The notes beneath the pieces were generated by a model. The model was not told where the DNA came from. It saw only the letters and a program-made list of their open reading frames with translations, and did no database searches. A stretch of 64,000 bases of DNA, taken from the NCBI RefSeq assembly GCF_009765835.1, contig NZ_LMUS01000008.1, forward strand, positions 27,998-91,997, in the 5' to 3' direction. The position numbers and the translations under genes were made by a program. The DNA is from Granulicella sp. L56 (GTDB lineage: Bacteria; Acidobacteriota; Terriglobia; Terriglobales; Acidobacteriaceae). This document shows, piece by piece, positions 17,031-25,317 of this stretch (the stretch's first letter is position 1; each line of letters starts with the position of its first letter).

Positions 17031-17165
17031 GTGCCGAGAGATTATTTGGAATGTGCCGAGGTCGTGGGCAAAACGATCAAGGCGCTCAGATATACAAGGA
17101 CGATGTAGACGGATGCGAAACTCTTATTGAATTCACGGACGGCACATTCATCTCCAGTTCCGTCT
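17031..17165 (+). pseudogene. Frameshifted small gene divergent from XRE regulator
   Basis: A GTG at 17031 follows an excellent ribosome site (GGGAGGT). It reads PRDYLECAEVVGKTIKALR for 20 codons, then soon hits a stop at 17106. In the adjacent frame the text continues naturally as IYKDDVDGCETLIEFTDG and on to about 17165, consistent with loss of one base near 17092. The intact protein would be a short acidic protein. Beyond 17165 the sequence runs into the antisense of the decayed TonB receptor. I do not recognise a family. Confidence 0.5.
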
Positions 17166-17199
17166 CCCACCAATCTTCCGTCAAGGGGACCTTATTCAA

Positions 17200-18634
17200 G
17201 GGCGGCGTTAGGACTCCCCAGGAATTATTGTTCGCATCGAGCAACGGAGCACTTCCGCCTCCGAAAACAAATGCTCCGTTGAAAGTGTCCGGAACATAAT
17301 CGTGTACGAAGATACCAAGGGCCTGAAGGCCAAATTTTATTTCGTGTTTGCCGTAAAAGACCATTACCTCGTCATCGACTTCAAGATCGCGTTCGCGGTC
17401 ATTCAGGTTCTGGCTGGTCGAGCCGCGCCGGTAAAATAGCCTGCCACTTGAAGTGACGGTGCAGTGGATAGAGGCATCTGCTGAGTTTGCTTCCAAGAAT
17501 AGCCGATTCGAGTCTCATCCAGAGTATTTGGGTTGATCGTAAGTGTGTTGTGCAAGCGCAGATCATACTCGCTCGCTAAGCTGTCATATCCGGCGTCCGC
17601 AAGCATAAGGCCGCCGATGCCCTGGTTGCCGAGGTTGTTGACGTTAGAGGAAAACGATAGTGTCGCAAGATCTTTCGCCGTTACTTGCCAGTCACTACGG
17701 GCAGAAGCGATCCAAAGTCGCTGAGGGGCTTCAACCGACTGATTCACGGGTACTTGGTTTCCGTTTGCATCCAGTGACACCGCTTTGACGACATTAAACT
17801 CGTCGATATCGCGCTTTTCGAGTGCGAGAGAGGAGTCTAGTTTCTTAGGAACGACTGGCCCGCTCAGCTCAAAGCCATAGCGACGTTTACCCGCTGGTGT
17901 TGCGGTCACAGAAAACGGATCGGTCGCGTTAAGGCTGCTGTCGCTATCGGTTAAGAAGAGCGCTCCATGAAATCTGTCCGCCCCGGTCTTCGTGGTGATC
18001 TCGATCCGGCCTCCGTTCCACGCAGGGTTCTGGTATTCGGGCGCAAAGATGTCGGGGTTGACGCGGATCGAAGCAATGGAGCTTTTGGGCGGCATGGCGC
18101 TGGCATTTTGAAACCCGTCCACCACAATCACGGCTGAACTTGGATCGCCGCCCGAACTTGCAGCAAGCACCTGTAATTCTCGCAACAAATCATCTGGGTC
18201 ATCAGGCAATCGCCCGACATCGTCTGCATTCAGAATTGTCGTACCCGGGCCATGATCGGAGTACAACCCTGTCGCGTCCGAGCCGACCGTTATATCGGTT
18301 TCTACATGCGCAATTGCCAATTGGAGATTGAGATGTGCAACTCCTCCAGTCATGTCTTCCAGACATAAGCCGTGCTTGCGGAAAATCCTTCAGCCCGTAC
18401 TGAAATCGCAGCCGAAGCTGGTGAAACGCACGGCAGCAGATAATGGCCGGAGTCATCGGTCGTGGCCTTCTCGCCACCACTTGCCTGCACCAGCGCACCG
18501 GAAATTACTGCTCCGGTCGGGTCCGTGACGTTGCCTTCGACCCGAACGCCATTGGAACACGTCTGCTGGGCCGCCGCCAAAGAAGCGATCGGCACTACAA
18601 CCAATACAGTTATCCAGAGCCACCTTGTATTCAT
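17200..18634 (-). pseudogene. TonB-dependent receptor, frameshifted and truncated
   Basis: Three consecutive minus-strand frames together form the N-terminal part of an Oar-like receptor. Frame 1 (18634 to about 18350) has a signal peptide MNTRWLWITVLVVV and a carboxypeptidase-regulatory domain (VRVEGNVTDPTGAVISGALV). Frame 2 (18353 to 17403) has a plug with AVIVVDGFQN and IEITTKTGADRFHGALF. Frame 3 (about 17430 to 17210) continues the barrel with SQNLNDRERDLEVDDEV. The first break is at an ATGA overlap near 18350, the second near 17425. The remaining several hundred barrel residues are missing; the similarity ends near 17210. It cannot make a receptor and marks decay of the right part of the island. 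Confidence 0.8.
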
Positions 18635-19171
18635 AACCCGTCTGTCTCCTGATCCGAAAATCGCAGAGACTTTGGGCAATATCCAACAGTTTGCAACGAA
18701 GGCAGTGATTTAGGCGGGGAGCAGCTCCTTTTCTGCGATGAATCCTGATCCCCGTGGATGGTCCTCGACACGCCGCTCGTCTGGTGTGCGGCCTTTCGCG
18801 CCGATGAAGCGTATGGAAGCTGTCCGATACTTTCAGACGGCAAGTTGCAGTGTTCGTAGCAGGAAATGGGGGCTTCGTTGCATAGTTCTCGTCCGCACAC
18901 GCAACACATGGCAACTTCTTGACAGGCAATACCAATGGTCGAGCGCGGAGGCCGAACCGGTGCCAACAGATAACTCTAGTCAGCCAAATCGTCTTCTACT
19001 ACGCGTTCATGTGTGCATTCATTGCGCCAATCCATTCCGCAGAGAAGAAGTCGAAGGACGGGTGCATACAACAGTGCTTTTCTCTGTTCGAAATGCGAAG
19101 TGGAAGGGCCGTTGAATATCGAGATTCGTGAAGTAGACGATGATGATCTCAGATATTGAAGGCCGAATGAA
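18635..19171. other. Region between TonB pseudogene and LysR fragment
   Basis: About 540 bases with several short overlapping open frames on both strands, none with recognisable domains or ribosome sites. It probably contains the former promoter of the receptor, with the remainder degenerate sequence. No tRNA or repeat seen. Confidence 0.4.
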
Positions 19172-19693
19172 TCACATGGCGAGCGGAAGTTTTCCCTGAG
19201 CCGTTCGACCGATAACTCCGAACTTCCTACCGGCGGCTTTGACGAACTCATTCACTAGCCGGGATTTGGTATCCTCTCGCATCGCAAGACTTGTGACGAG
19301 ACGAAGACGGGGTTCAGCCAAAGGCCTCATCGTAATGCCGTCACGAGCAATTCTCCATGCCGCCGAGCGCGGCAAAAGCGCAAGTCCGTGATGCTCGCGG
19401 ATCAGTTCAGAGGCTTCTTCGGGGCTGGTGAAGTGGTAGATGTCCGATGGATATGCACCTCTTTCCGCGCCGACAGATTGAATGGTGTCGTACAGATCGG
19501 GGTTTGGGTGCTTCCCGAGCACCATCCAGTTTCGCTTGTGCATCTGCTCCAGGCGAACGTCTCTGTATGCCGACAATTCATCCGCCATCGGCATTGCAAT
19601 GTAAAAGGGCTTGTCCGCAATGTTCAGGACGCTAAGCTGTGGTTTTTGGGGGACACCGGTTATCACGGCAAGATCCAATGTGCCTGTACCGTG
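19172..19693 (-). pseudogene. LysR-type regulator, effector-binding half only
   Basis: The frame begins within the sequence GTLDLAVITGVPQ and covers about 170 residues of a periplasmic-binding-like LysR effector domain (strands VLNIADKPFYIAMP, EEASELIREHHGLALLP and MREDTKSRLVNEFVKAAG) with a natural stop. The N-terminal helix-turn-helix half is absent. At about 19693 the sequence changes abruptly to that of an integrase in another frame. This is the 3' half of a gene left by a deletion or recombination, without its own start signals. Confidence 0.8.
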
Positions 19694-20076
19694 TCGGCAT
19701 GGCGCGGAGACTTATCAACAGACCACCATGCCCACCATTTACGGGCAATCTTCTCAAAGCTGCTTTCAGCTTCCCGCTGCGGGTCGCCGATTTCTTTTTG
19801 CTTGGCCTGAGCCTCCGCCTTGCGCTCCGCCATGGGATCGACGCCAGCAGCCAATGTCTTTCGAGCGGCGAAATGCAGCTCGCGGGCGTCTTTAAGCGAG
19901 ACGAGTGGGTATTCGCCAAACGCCATCATCTTTTCTTTGCCCTCGAAGTAGTAGCGCCAGCGCCATAGCTTCGTACCGGATGGAGGAATCAGCAAGCAAA
20001 GGCCGCCGCCATCGGTCATTTTGTACGGTTTGCCAGCAGGCTTCGCGTTCTCAATCTCCCGGATCGTGAGTGCCAT
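19694..20076 (-). pseudogene. Tyrosine-recombinase integrase, N-terminal fragment
   Basis: From the ATG at 20076 the product starts MALTIREIENAKPAGKPYK and contains the arm-DNA-binding domain of P4-type integrases (DUF4102): MTDGGGLCLLIPPSG, LWRWRYYFEGKEKMMAFGEYP, SLKDAREL. It then enters the core-binding region (ARKWWAWWSVDKSPRHADTV). At about 19694 it is cut and joined to a LysR fragment. The whole catalytic domain with the Arg-His-Arg-Tyr residues is missing. The 3' end of tRNA-Gln lies 196 bases upstream on the same strand, the usual position of such an integrase, so the island at 7.73-20.29 kb was inserted by this enzyme but can no longer excise by it. Confidence 0.85.
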
Positions 20077-20090
20077 CATGAGCCTCCAAT

Positions 20091-20137
20091 ATTGCGGGTA
20101 CATTCGATACCCGCAATTTGTACTCACTATACCCGCA
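20091..20137. other. Integrase arm-type sites, right end (candidate)
   Basis: TGCGGGTA at 20093-20100 forms an inverted repeat with TACCCGCA at 20108-20115 (10-base arms, 7-base spacer). A third copy, TACCCGCA, is at 20130-20137. The same octamer lies just inside the left end (7805-7812). The cluster is between the integrase start and the tRNA, as expected for arm sites, and may also serve autoregulation of the integrase promoter. Confidence 0.6.
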
Positions 20138-20271
20138 TCCGTACCGCAAGAAAGTCAGGCTTCCGCCGAACCGTATCGCACCTCTGCGAACGTTAAATTT
20201 CCGCAAGTTGGACAAAACAAAACGCTCCGAGAGTTCGGAGCGGTTCAGGGCAGTTCGGGGAAGTATTGGAT

Positions 20272-20345
20272 TGGTTGCCCCCCAGGGATTCGAACCCCGA
20301 TTGGCCGAGTCAGAGTCGGCAGTCCTACCATTGAACGAGGGGGCA
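20272..20345 (-). tRNA. tRNA-Gln (anticodon CTG)
   Basis: The reverse strand folds into a complete cloverleaf of 74 bases including an encoded CCA: acceptor TGCCCCC paired with GGGGGCA, D-arm GTTC/GGAC with GGTAGG, anticodon stem GCCGA/TCGGC with loop CTCTGAC (anticodon CTG at 20313-20311), and T-loop TTCGAAT. U1-A72 is typical of tRNA-Gln. Its 3' end is the right-hand attachment site of the island; the displaced copy is at 7729-7749. Confidence 0.95.
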
Positions 20346-20447
20346 ACAGGTGATGCAGGCGCCGCGAACATGTGCTCACCGACTGCCTTGTTAGAGTGTA
20401 CGGGGAGCCTCGATTCTGGTCAATCTCCCTTGGGCTAGAATGCGAAG

Positions 20448-20948
20448 ATGGATAACGAGATAGCTGCAAATTTCCTTGATTTTTCCTGTCGCAGGCTGGA
20501 CATGGTTGCCACCAATATGAAGATCTGTCTGAGCAAGTTGACCGATCAGCAGATCTGGTCCCGTGGCGGCCCGCATGAGAATGCAGTGGGCAACATCGTC
20601 CTGCATCTCTGCGGAAATATCCGGCAATGGGCCATCCATGGAGTCGGCGGCGCAAAGGACATTCGTGTGCGCGATGCCGAGTTCAGCGCCGACGGCGGCC
20701 TGACCGGAGCAGAGCTGTCCGAGATGTTTGCCGCAACGGTAGCCGAGGCACGCAACGCCATCGCAACCCTGCCGCACGAGCGTCTCACCGACCGCACTGC
20801 TCCGCAACCCGGACGTCCTGAAGTCAGCGTGCTCGAGGCCATCTATCAGGTCGTCGCCCATGCTCACGAGCACATGGGCCAAATCATTCTGGTGACCAAG
20901 CAGATGATCGCTACCGACCTCGATCTAACCACGCCCCGGCCCCGTTGA
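20448..20948 (+). CDS. DinB-family protein
   Basis: A four-helix DinB-like protein of 166 residues. The metal-binding His triad is visible: NIVLHLCGNIRQW (first His, about 54), and VVAHAHEHMGQI near residue 140 with the other two. Such proteins are metal-dependent thiol transferases or hydrolases, often for bacillithiol or related substrates, and many are of unknown role. It lies just outside the island, past tRNA-Gln, on the opposite strand, and starts the conserved chromosomal part on this side. Confidence 0.8.
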   Translation: MDNEIAANFLDFSCRRLDMVATNMKICLSKLTDQQIWSRGGPHENAVGNIVLHLCGNIRQWAIHGVGGAKDIRVRDAEFSADGGLTGAELSEMFAATVAEARNAIATLPHERLTDRTAPQPGRPEVSVLEAIYQVVAHAHEHMGQIILVTKQMIATDLDLTTPRPR

Positions 20949-20963
20949 AACACGGCAGTGGCA

Positions 20964-22163
20964 CTATTCCACTGGCAGCTTGGCCTTGTACCCATCGCGG
21001 GTGATGATCGAGTACTTCAGCGATTTGCCCTTTTCGTCCTGCATCCGCAGGGGGTGCCCTTCGTTGTCCACAAGCAGCACCTGAATCTTGCGATAGGAGC
21101 CATCGTTCTTCATATTCGTAGGCCGATAGGTCAGAACGTACTGGTTGCGGATCGAGTTATTGATCTGCGAAAAGATATCAGGAAGTTCGCCTTGAAAAAC
21201 TGGACTGAAGCTCAACCCCCCGGTCATGGCGGCGAAGGTCTTGAGCTGGTTCTGCGCCTGGAGATAATTCAGATCGCTCATGCCTCCGCGGCCGCCGCGC
21301 ATTTCGTTGATGAGCGCCCCGGTGCCGATCGAAAAGATAGTGACATTCGGCGTGGCCTTGACCTTGGCCAAAATCTTATCCAGCGTCAGCTTGGAGAAGG
21401 TATCGCGCCCGCTGCCGATCAGGATGACGTACTTGCGTCCTTCGATTCGACTGAGCCGATCAAGCGTCTCGTACAGCGCGTCGAACATGTCGGTATCCGA
21501 GAAGCCCGGAATCGTCAGCGATTGCAATGCCTGTGCAACCAGGTCCTTGTTGTTCGTAAAGTCAGTGAGGATGTGGGTGCGCAGATCATAGGTCACCACG
21601 GCGACATAGTCATCAGGACGTAGCGTGCGAAAGAAGCTGTACGACGCATTCTGCATGTCGTTGATGAGGTAATAGCTGTTGGCCGCGAACTCCAGCAGCA
21701 TCACTGCGGTAATCGGCGTCTGCGTCATGCGAACACTGGTGATCGTCTGCGGAACGCCATCTTCGAGCACAAGAAAGTTGCCAGCCTTCAAGCCGGGGAC
21801 AAACTGGTGCGTCTTATCGAGGATGACGTTGACGTTCAGGTTGACGATCGGCACATCGACGCGCAGTGAGAAGGTCTCGTTATCAGGATTTTTGACCGTA
21901 GGCTCGGCGGGTGCAGGCGGCGGAGGCTCCGTGTCCTCCGGCTTTTTACGGATGACAAGCGGACCGTTGTCGGTCTGCGGTCCACCTTCGTCTGTATTCT
22001 GATCGGGCTTGGTCTGTTGTGCAGGGGGCGTCTGCGCGGACGGAGCGCTCTGCGCCTGTATCGCCGGAGTCGGCATCGCAAATGCAAGCGCCGCCGCAAA
22101 AGCTAGGACAGTGCATGGAAGGCAGAGGCAGTTCGCGCGAAAGCTCATCGTCAGGCTCATCAT
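20964..22163 (-). CDS. Secreted von Willebrand factor A-domain protein (Acidobacterial type)
   Basis: About 399 residues from the ATG at 22163, chosen because GGAGTAGAG lies before it; the open frame reaches further upstream but overlaps the neighbouring kinase. A hydrophobic signal (about 12-33) ends near IQAQSA, then a Pro/Gln-rich linker. The core (about 95-370) matches the VWFA-related domain described from Acidobacteria: VDVPIVNLNVNVILDKTHQFV, LLEFAANSYYLI, and YEFRRPDDYVAV-like features. The canonical MIDAS DxSxS is not obvious, as is common in this subfamily. A role in cell-surface adhesion or protein assembly is possible but unproven. It is downstream of the PfkB kinase on the same strand. 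Confidence 0.8.
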   Translation of the reverse strand: MMSLTMSFRANCLCLPCTVLAFAAALAFAMPTPAIQAQSAPSAQTPPAQQTKPDQNTDEGGPQTDNGPLVIRKKPEDTEPPPPAPAEPTVKNPDNETFSLRVDVPIVNLNVNVILDKTHQFVPGLKAGNFLVLEDGVPQTITSVRMTQTPITAVMLLEFAANSYYLINDMQNASYSFFRTLRPDDYVAVVTYDLRTHILTDFTNNKDLVAQALQSLTIPGFSDTDMFDALYETLDRLSRIEGRKYVILIGSGRDTFSKLTLDKILAKVKATPNVTIFSIGTGALINEMRGGRGGMSDLNYLQAQNQLKTFAAMTGGLSFSPVFQGELPDIFSQINNSIRNQYVLTYRPTNMKNDGSYRKIQVLLVDNEGHPLRMQDEKGKSLKYSIITRDGYKAKLPVE

Positions 22164-22239
22164 GGAAAACTCTACTCCGTACCGTTGGACGGCGCTCAGC
22201 GAGACGGGTGAGGAACCTTGGGTCCCGGACGCGGCTGCG

Positions 22240-23202
22240 CTATCTGGTTCCTTCTTCAATCACTGTGGGAACATAGTTCGCCGCAGGGTAGTGGGTGCCG
22301 GTTGCCATCAGCTTCTCAACCGTCTCGACTGTTCGAACGCCGCCTCGAGCACCGACCGCCATGCAGTTCAACGCGCCCGCGGCGCAGGCAAAGTCGAGTT
22401 GCCGGTCCAGCGGCCAGCCCTGATGTAGTCCATAGATGAAGCCTGCGCGGAACGTATCTCCCGCCCCGGTCGTATCGGCCACCGGTACCCGATAGGCAGG
22501 GGTATAGTGAAGCTGCTTGCCATCCCAGGCCAGCACGCCGTCCTCTCCCAACGTGGCCGCCGCCAGCTTGCAGTTGTAGCGGCGATGCATTCTGCGCAGT
22601 GCCGTCTCCAGGTCAGACTCCTTCATCAGGCGGCACGGGAACTCCTTGTTCACGATCAAATAATCGACATTCTCCATCAACTGCTCCACGCCTGGATAAA
22701 GCTCGTCCAGATCGGCGATGACAGGGATCCCAGCTTCGCGGGCCCATCCCGTCGCAACGGTCGCGGTGGCCGTATCGTAGCCGTCCACATGCAGCGCGCG
22801 TGCATTCACAATCCATTCGCGATCGAGGTTGCCGGGTTTCAGGTCGAGCCGCTCGTCCTTTCGCCAAAGCACGGTGCGGTCGCCGCCTCCGTCCACCAGG
22901 ATCACCGACTGCCGGCTGGCGCAATTCGGAACCGAAATGATCTGCGTCTCCACGCCTGCCTCGGCGAAGGCATTGCGATGGAGCATCGCGGCGCTGTCGT
23001 CGCCCAGGCTGCCGATATATCGCGTGCTCATGCCCCATTGCTGGCAGGCAACCACCGTGCTTGCAACCTGCCCACCCGGCAGCACATCCGCTGTACTGAA
23101 CTCCACCTTCGAGCCCTGCACCGGATAGTTTGCAAGCGCGATAACCGTATCGGTGGCGTTCAGTCCTACGCCAACAAGGTCAACCTTCGACAAATTCGTC
23201 AT
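22240..23202 (-). CDS. PfkB-family carbohydrate kinase
   Basis: About 320 residues of the ribokinase fold, starting at the ATG at 23202 (MTNLSKVDLVGVGLNATD); the longer frame runs into an upstream repeat and is not plausible. PfkB signature 1 is around GGQVASTVVACQQWG. Signature 2 is ADTTGAGDTFRAGFIYGL near the C-terminus, with the catalytic Asp in GAGD. It phosphorylates a sugar or nucleoside with ATP. The substrate is not predictable; the best-known relatives act on ribose, fructose or adenosine. The upstream intergenic region carries a full copy of repeat family A. The VWA gene follows 76 bases downstream. Confidence 0.85.
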   Translation of the reverse strand: MTNLSKVDLVGVGLNATDTVIALANYPVQGSKVEFSTADVLPGGQVASTVVACQQWGMSTRYIGSLGDDSAAMLHRNAFAEAGVETQIISVPNCASRQSVILVDGGGDRTVLWRKDERLDLKPGNLDREWIVNARALHVDGYDTATATVATGWAREAGIPVIADLDELYPGVEQLMENVDYLIVNKEFPCRLMKESDLETALRRMHRRYNCKLAAATLGEDGVLAWDGKQLHYTPAYRVPVADTTGAGDTFRAGFIYGLHQGWPLDRQLDFACAAGALNCMAVGARGGVRTVETVEKLMATGTHYPAANYVPTVIEEGTR

Positions 23203-23274
23203 CTTGTTAATGTAAATGCTGTGTGACTTTGTGTGACAAACGCCAAACCGCCTGCTGCCTGTCAGCCACACATG

Positions 23275-23367
23275 CACGTCATCTCGACCGGAAGTGCGGG
23301 GTCCCCGACGAGCTTGCTCGTTGGGGTGCAAGCGTAGCGCAGTGGAGAGACCCTGTACCTGTATTTG
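23275..23367 (+). repeat. Dispersed repeat family A, complete copy with insert
   Basis: Starts CACGTCATCTCGACCGGAAG and ends GTGGAGAGACCCTGTACCTG then TATTTGCC. The middle holds a longer G/C-rich insert with an inverted part (GACGAGCTTGCTCGT). It lies between the kinase and the divergent hemD. Confidence 0.85.
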
Positions 23368-23459
23368 CCTTTGTTTTCTTTTACCCAACCTGCCCGGCTA
23401 CAGCTTTAAACCGCCTCTCAGACGCCTCGCCATCTTTCCCAACTACAATCGCTGAACAG

Positions 23460-24278
23460 ATGCTTGCCCTGCAAAATAAACGCATCCTCGTCACCCGCAC
23501 CCGCCAACAGGCCTCCGATCTTGCCGCCCGGCTTGAGGCCCTTGGCGCGACCCCTATCCTTATCCCTACCATCGAGATCGTCCCCCCTCAAAGCTATGCC
23601 CTCCTCGACTCCGCCCTCGCCCAGATAGAAACCTACGACTGGCTGCTCTTCACCAGCGCCAACGCCGTAGAAGTCTTCCACCAGCGCCTGCCAAAGAATC
23701 TGGGTGCCCCACGTCCCGATTCTGGGACGTGGGTTTCCGGAAGCCATCGATCTCCAAAGATTGCCGCCATAGGCCCAGCCACCGCACGAGCAGTGCAGGG
23801 AATCGGTCTCCCCGTCGACTTCATCCCGCCAAAATACGTCGCCGAATCGCTGGCCGAAGCCCTCGCTCCCGAAGCCCATGGCAAGCGCTTCCTCCTCATC
23901 CGCGCAGCCGAAGCCCGCGACATCCTCCCCGAAGCACTCACCACCGCCGGAGCCACCGTCACCATCGCCGAGGCCTACCGCAACCAGATCCCACCCGAGT
24001 CCATCCCCGCGCTCCGGCAACTCTTCGCCACGCCAGCCAGCTATCCAGACGCCATCACCTTCACCAGCGCCTCCACCGCTCGCAACTTCGTCTCCCTGCT
24101 CGAAGCCGCCGATCTCAGCCTCCCCTCTCAAATCGCGCTCGCTTCCATAGGCCCCATTACCTCCCAAGCTCTCAGCGACCTCGGCCTCGAACCCTCCATC
24201 GAAGCACCCGCCGCAACCATTGACGCCCTGATCCAGTCGCTGCTCGCCTATTTCACCCCGTCAGACCAACTCCGCTGA
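23460..24278 (+). CDS. hemD: Uroporphyrinogen-III synthase with palindromic repeat inserted in frame
   Basis: The start is taken at the ATG at 23460 (MLALQNKRILVTRTRQQ); 273 residues. The fold shows two alpha/beta domains: LLFTSANAVEVF, then KIAAIGPATARAVQ, FLLIRAAEARDILPEAL, and DAITFTSASTARNFVSL close to the C-terminus. It cyclises hydroxymethylbilane to uroporphyrinogen III for heme and other tetrapyrroles. Residues about 81-97 (GAPRPDSGTWVSGSHRS) have no counterpart I expect in the family and are encoded by a 10-base-arm palindrome at 23708-23733 that also occurs outside genes at 43658-43683. The frame is kept, so the protein may still work. Confidence 0.85.
   Translation: MLALQNKRILVTRTRQQASDLAARLEALGATPILIPTIEIVPPQSYALLDSALAQIETYDWLLFTSANAVEVFHQRLPKNLGAPRPDSGTWVSGSHRSPKIAAIGPATARAVQGIGLPVDFIPPKYVAESLAEALAPEAHGKRFLLIRAAEARDILPEALTTAGATVTIAEAYRNQIPPESIPALRQLFATPASYPDAITFTSASTARNFVSLLEAADLSLPSQIALASIGPITSQALSDLGLEPSIEAPAATIDALIQSLLAYFTPSDQLR
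23702..23741 (+). repeat. Dispersed palindromic repeat family C, copy inside hemD
   Basis: CCCACGTCCC (23708-23717) pairs perfectly with GGGACGTGGG (23724-23733) across a 6-base loop and is flanked by GGGTGCC and TTTCCGG. The same unit, with CCCATGTCCC/GGGACATGGG arms and flanks in reverse orientation, is at 43658-43683. It adds about 15 codons to hemD without breaking the frame. Confidence 0.8.
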
Positions 24279-24357
24279 TACGGCTTGTCTTTGTCAAAGA
24301 AAGCTGCGTATCCTTCTTCCGCGTCCTCAAGCCTGAAAGACGCAGAAAGCAGAGCGC

Positions 24358-25317
24358 ATGCATCCTCCGTCTCGATCGCCGCGCCGCAGCGCTTTCGTTG
24401 TCGCCGCCATGCTGGCCATGATCGTAGTGCCTGCAATCTTCACGCTGCGCACGGTACACGTCTCCGCGCTTGTCCCAGCAGTGGCCACGACTCCCAGCGC
24501 CTCTCCCTATGGCTATACCATCAGCCTTCTCCTGTTTATTGTCCCTATCCTGGTCATAGCGTTCTGGCTTCTCCCGCAAGAGCAGATCAAGATCTCAAAG
24601 AAGAGCTTCGTCTGGACCATCGGACTTCTGTTTCCCGTAGGCGCGTTGCTCGATTTCTTCTTTGCCCGATATTTCTTTGTCTTTCCCAACCCCGGCGCAA
24701 CGCTCGGAATCAAGGCTCCTGCCCTCGGCGCTCCGGTTCCTATCGAAGAGTATGCCTTCTACCTCACCGGCTTTCTCTGCGTCCTGCTGCTCTACATCTG
24801 GCTCGATGAATACTGGCTGGCGGCCTACAACGTCGAAGGCGCATCAGCCCAGCGAAAAGAATTTCGCCGCCTTCTCAAGTTCCACCCCAAGTCGATGATT
24901 TTAGCCATCGTCCTTGTCGCCGGAGCCATCCTCTTCAAGAAGTACCTATCCGGCTCAACCGCAGGCTTCCCCGGCTACTTCATCTTCCTCACCCTCACCG
25001 CGCTTGTACCCTCATCAGCCCTGCTCCCCTCGGCACGCCCCGTCATTAATTGGAGAGCATTCAGCCTCGCCGCCTTCTTCGTCCTTCTCGTCAGCCTCAT
25101 GTGGGAGGTCACCCTGGCCATCCCCTACGGCTGGTGGAACTTTCGCGCCGAGCAGATGCTGGGAGTCAGCATCACCGCCTGGGGATGCCTCCCCATCGAA
25201 GAGGTCTGTCTCTGGATGGCCGTCACCTACGCCACCATCATCGTCTATGAGACCGTGAAGTACTGGCAAAGTTCGGGAAGGTCAATGCGCCACGCCTTCT
25301 TCGGCGATCCGCTCTAG
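24358..25317 (+). CDS. Lycopene-cyclase-domain membrane protein (CrtYc/CrtYd-like)
   Basis: A polytopic membrane protein of 319 residues with about seven hydrophobic segments. Two repeated halves each carry the PxEE motif of the CrtYc/CrtYd and fungal/archaeal lycopene cyclase family: APVPIEEYAFYLTG (about residue 125) and GCLPIEEVCLW (about residue 275). Fused versions cyclise lycopene to beta-carotene; other members have different or unknown substrates. No other carotenoid gene is present in the window. It ends overlapping the convergent nth gene by 4 bases. The family call is good; the reaction is inferred. Confidence 0.7.
   Translation: MHPPSRSPRRSAFVVAAMLAMIVVPAIFTLRTVHVSALVPAVATTPSASPYGYTISLLLFIVPILVIAFWLLPQEQIKISKKSFVWTIGLLFPVGALLDFFFARYFFVFPNPGATLGIKAPALGAPVPIEEYAFYLTGFLCVLLLYIWLDEYWLAAYNVEGASAQRKEFRRLLKFHPKSMILAIVLVAGAILFKKYLSGSTAGFPGYFIFLTLTALVPSSALLPSARPVINWRAFSLAAFFVLLVSLMWEVTLAIPYGWWNFRAEQMLGVSITAWGCLPIEEVCLWMAVTYATIIVYETVKYWQSSGRSMRHAFFGDPL

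Noticed and set aside
18453-18966. Overlapping minus-strand frames suggesting a small Cys-rich protein
   Set aside because: They overlap the start of the TonB pseudogene in other frames, and neither has a ribosome site or a recognisable fold.
20272-20345. The possibility that the island also interrupts tRNA-Gln
   Set aside because: All cloverleaf pairs and the CCA are present, so the tRNA was rebuilt at integration and should be functional.
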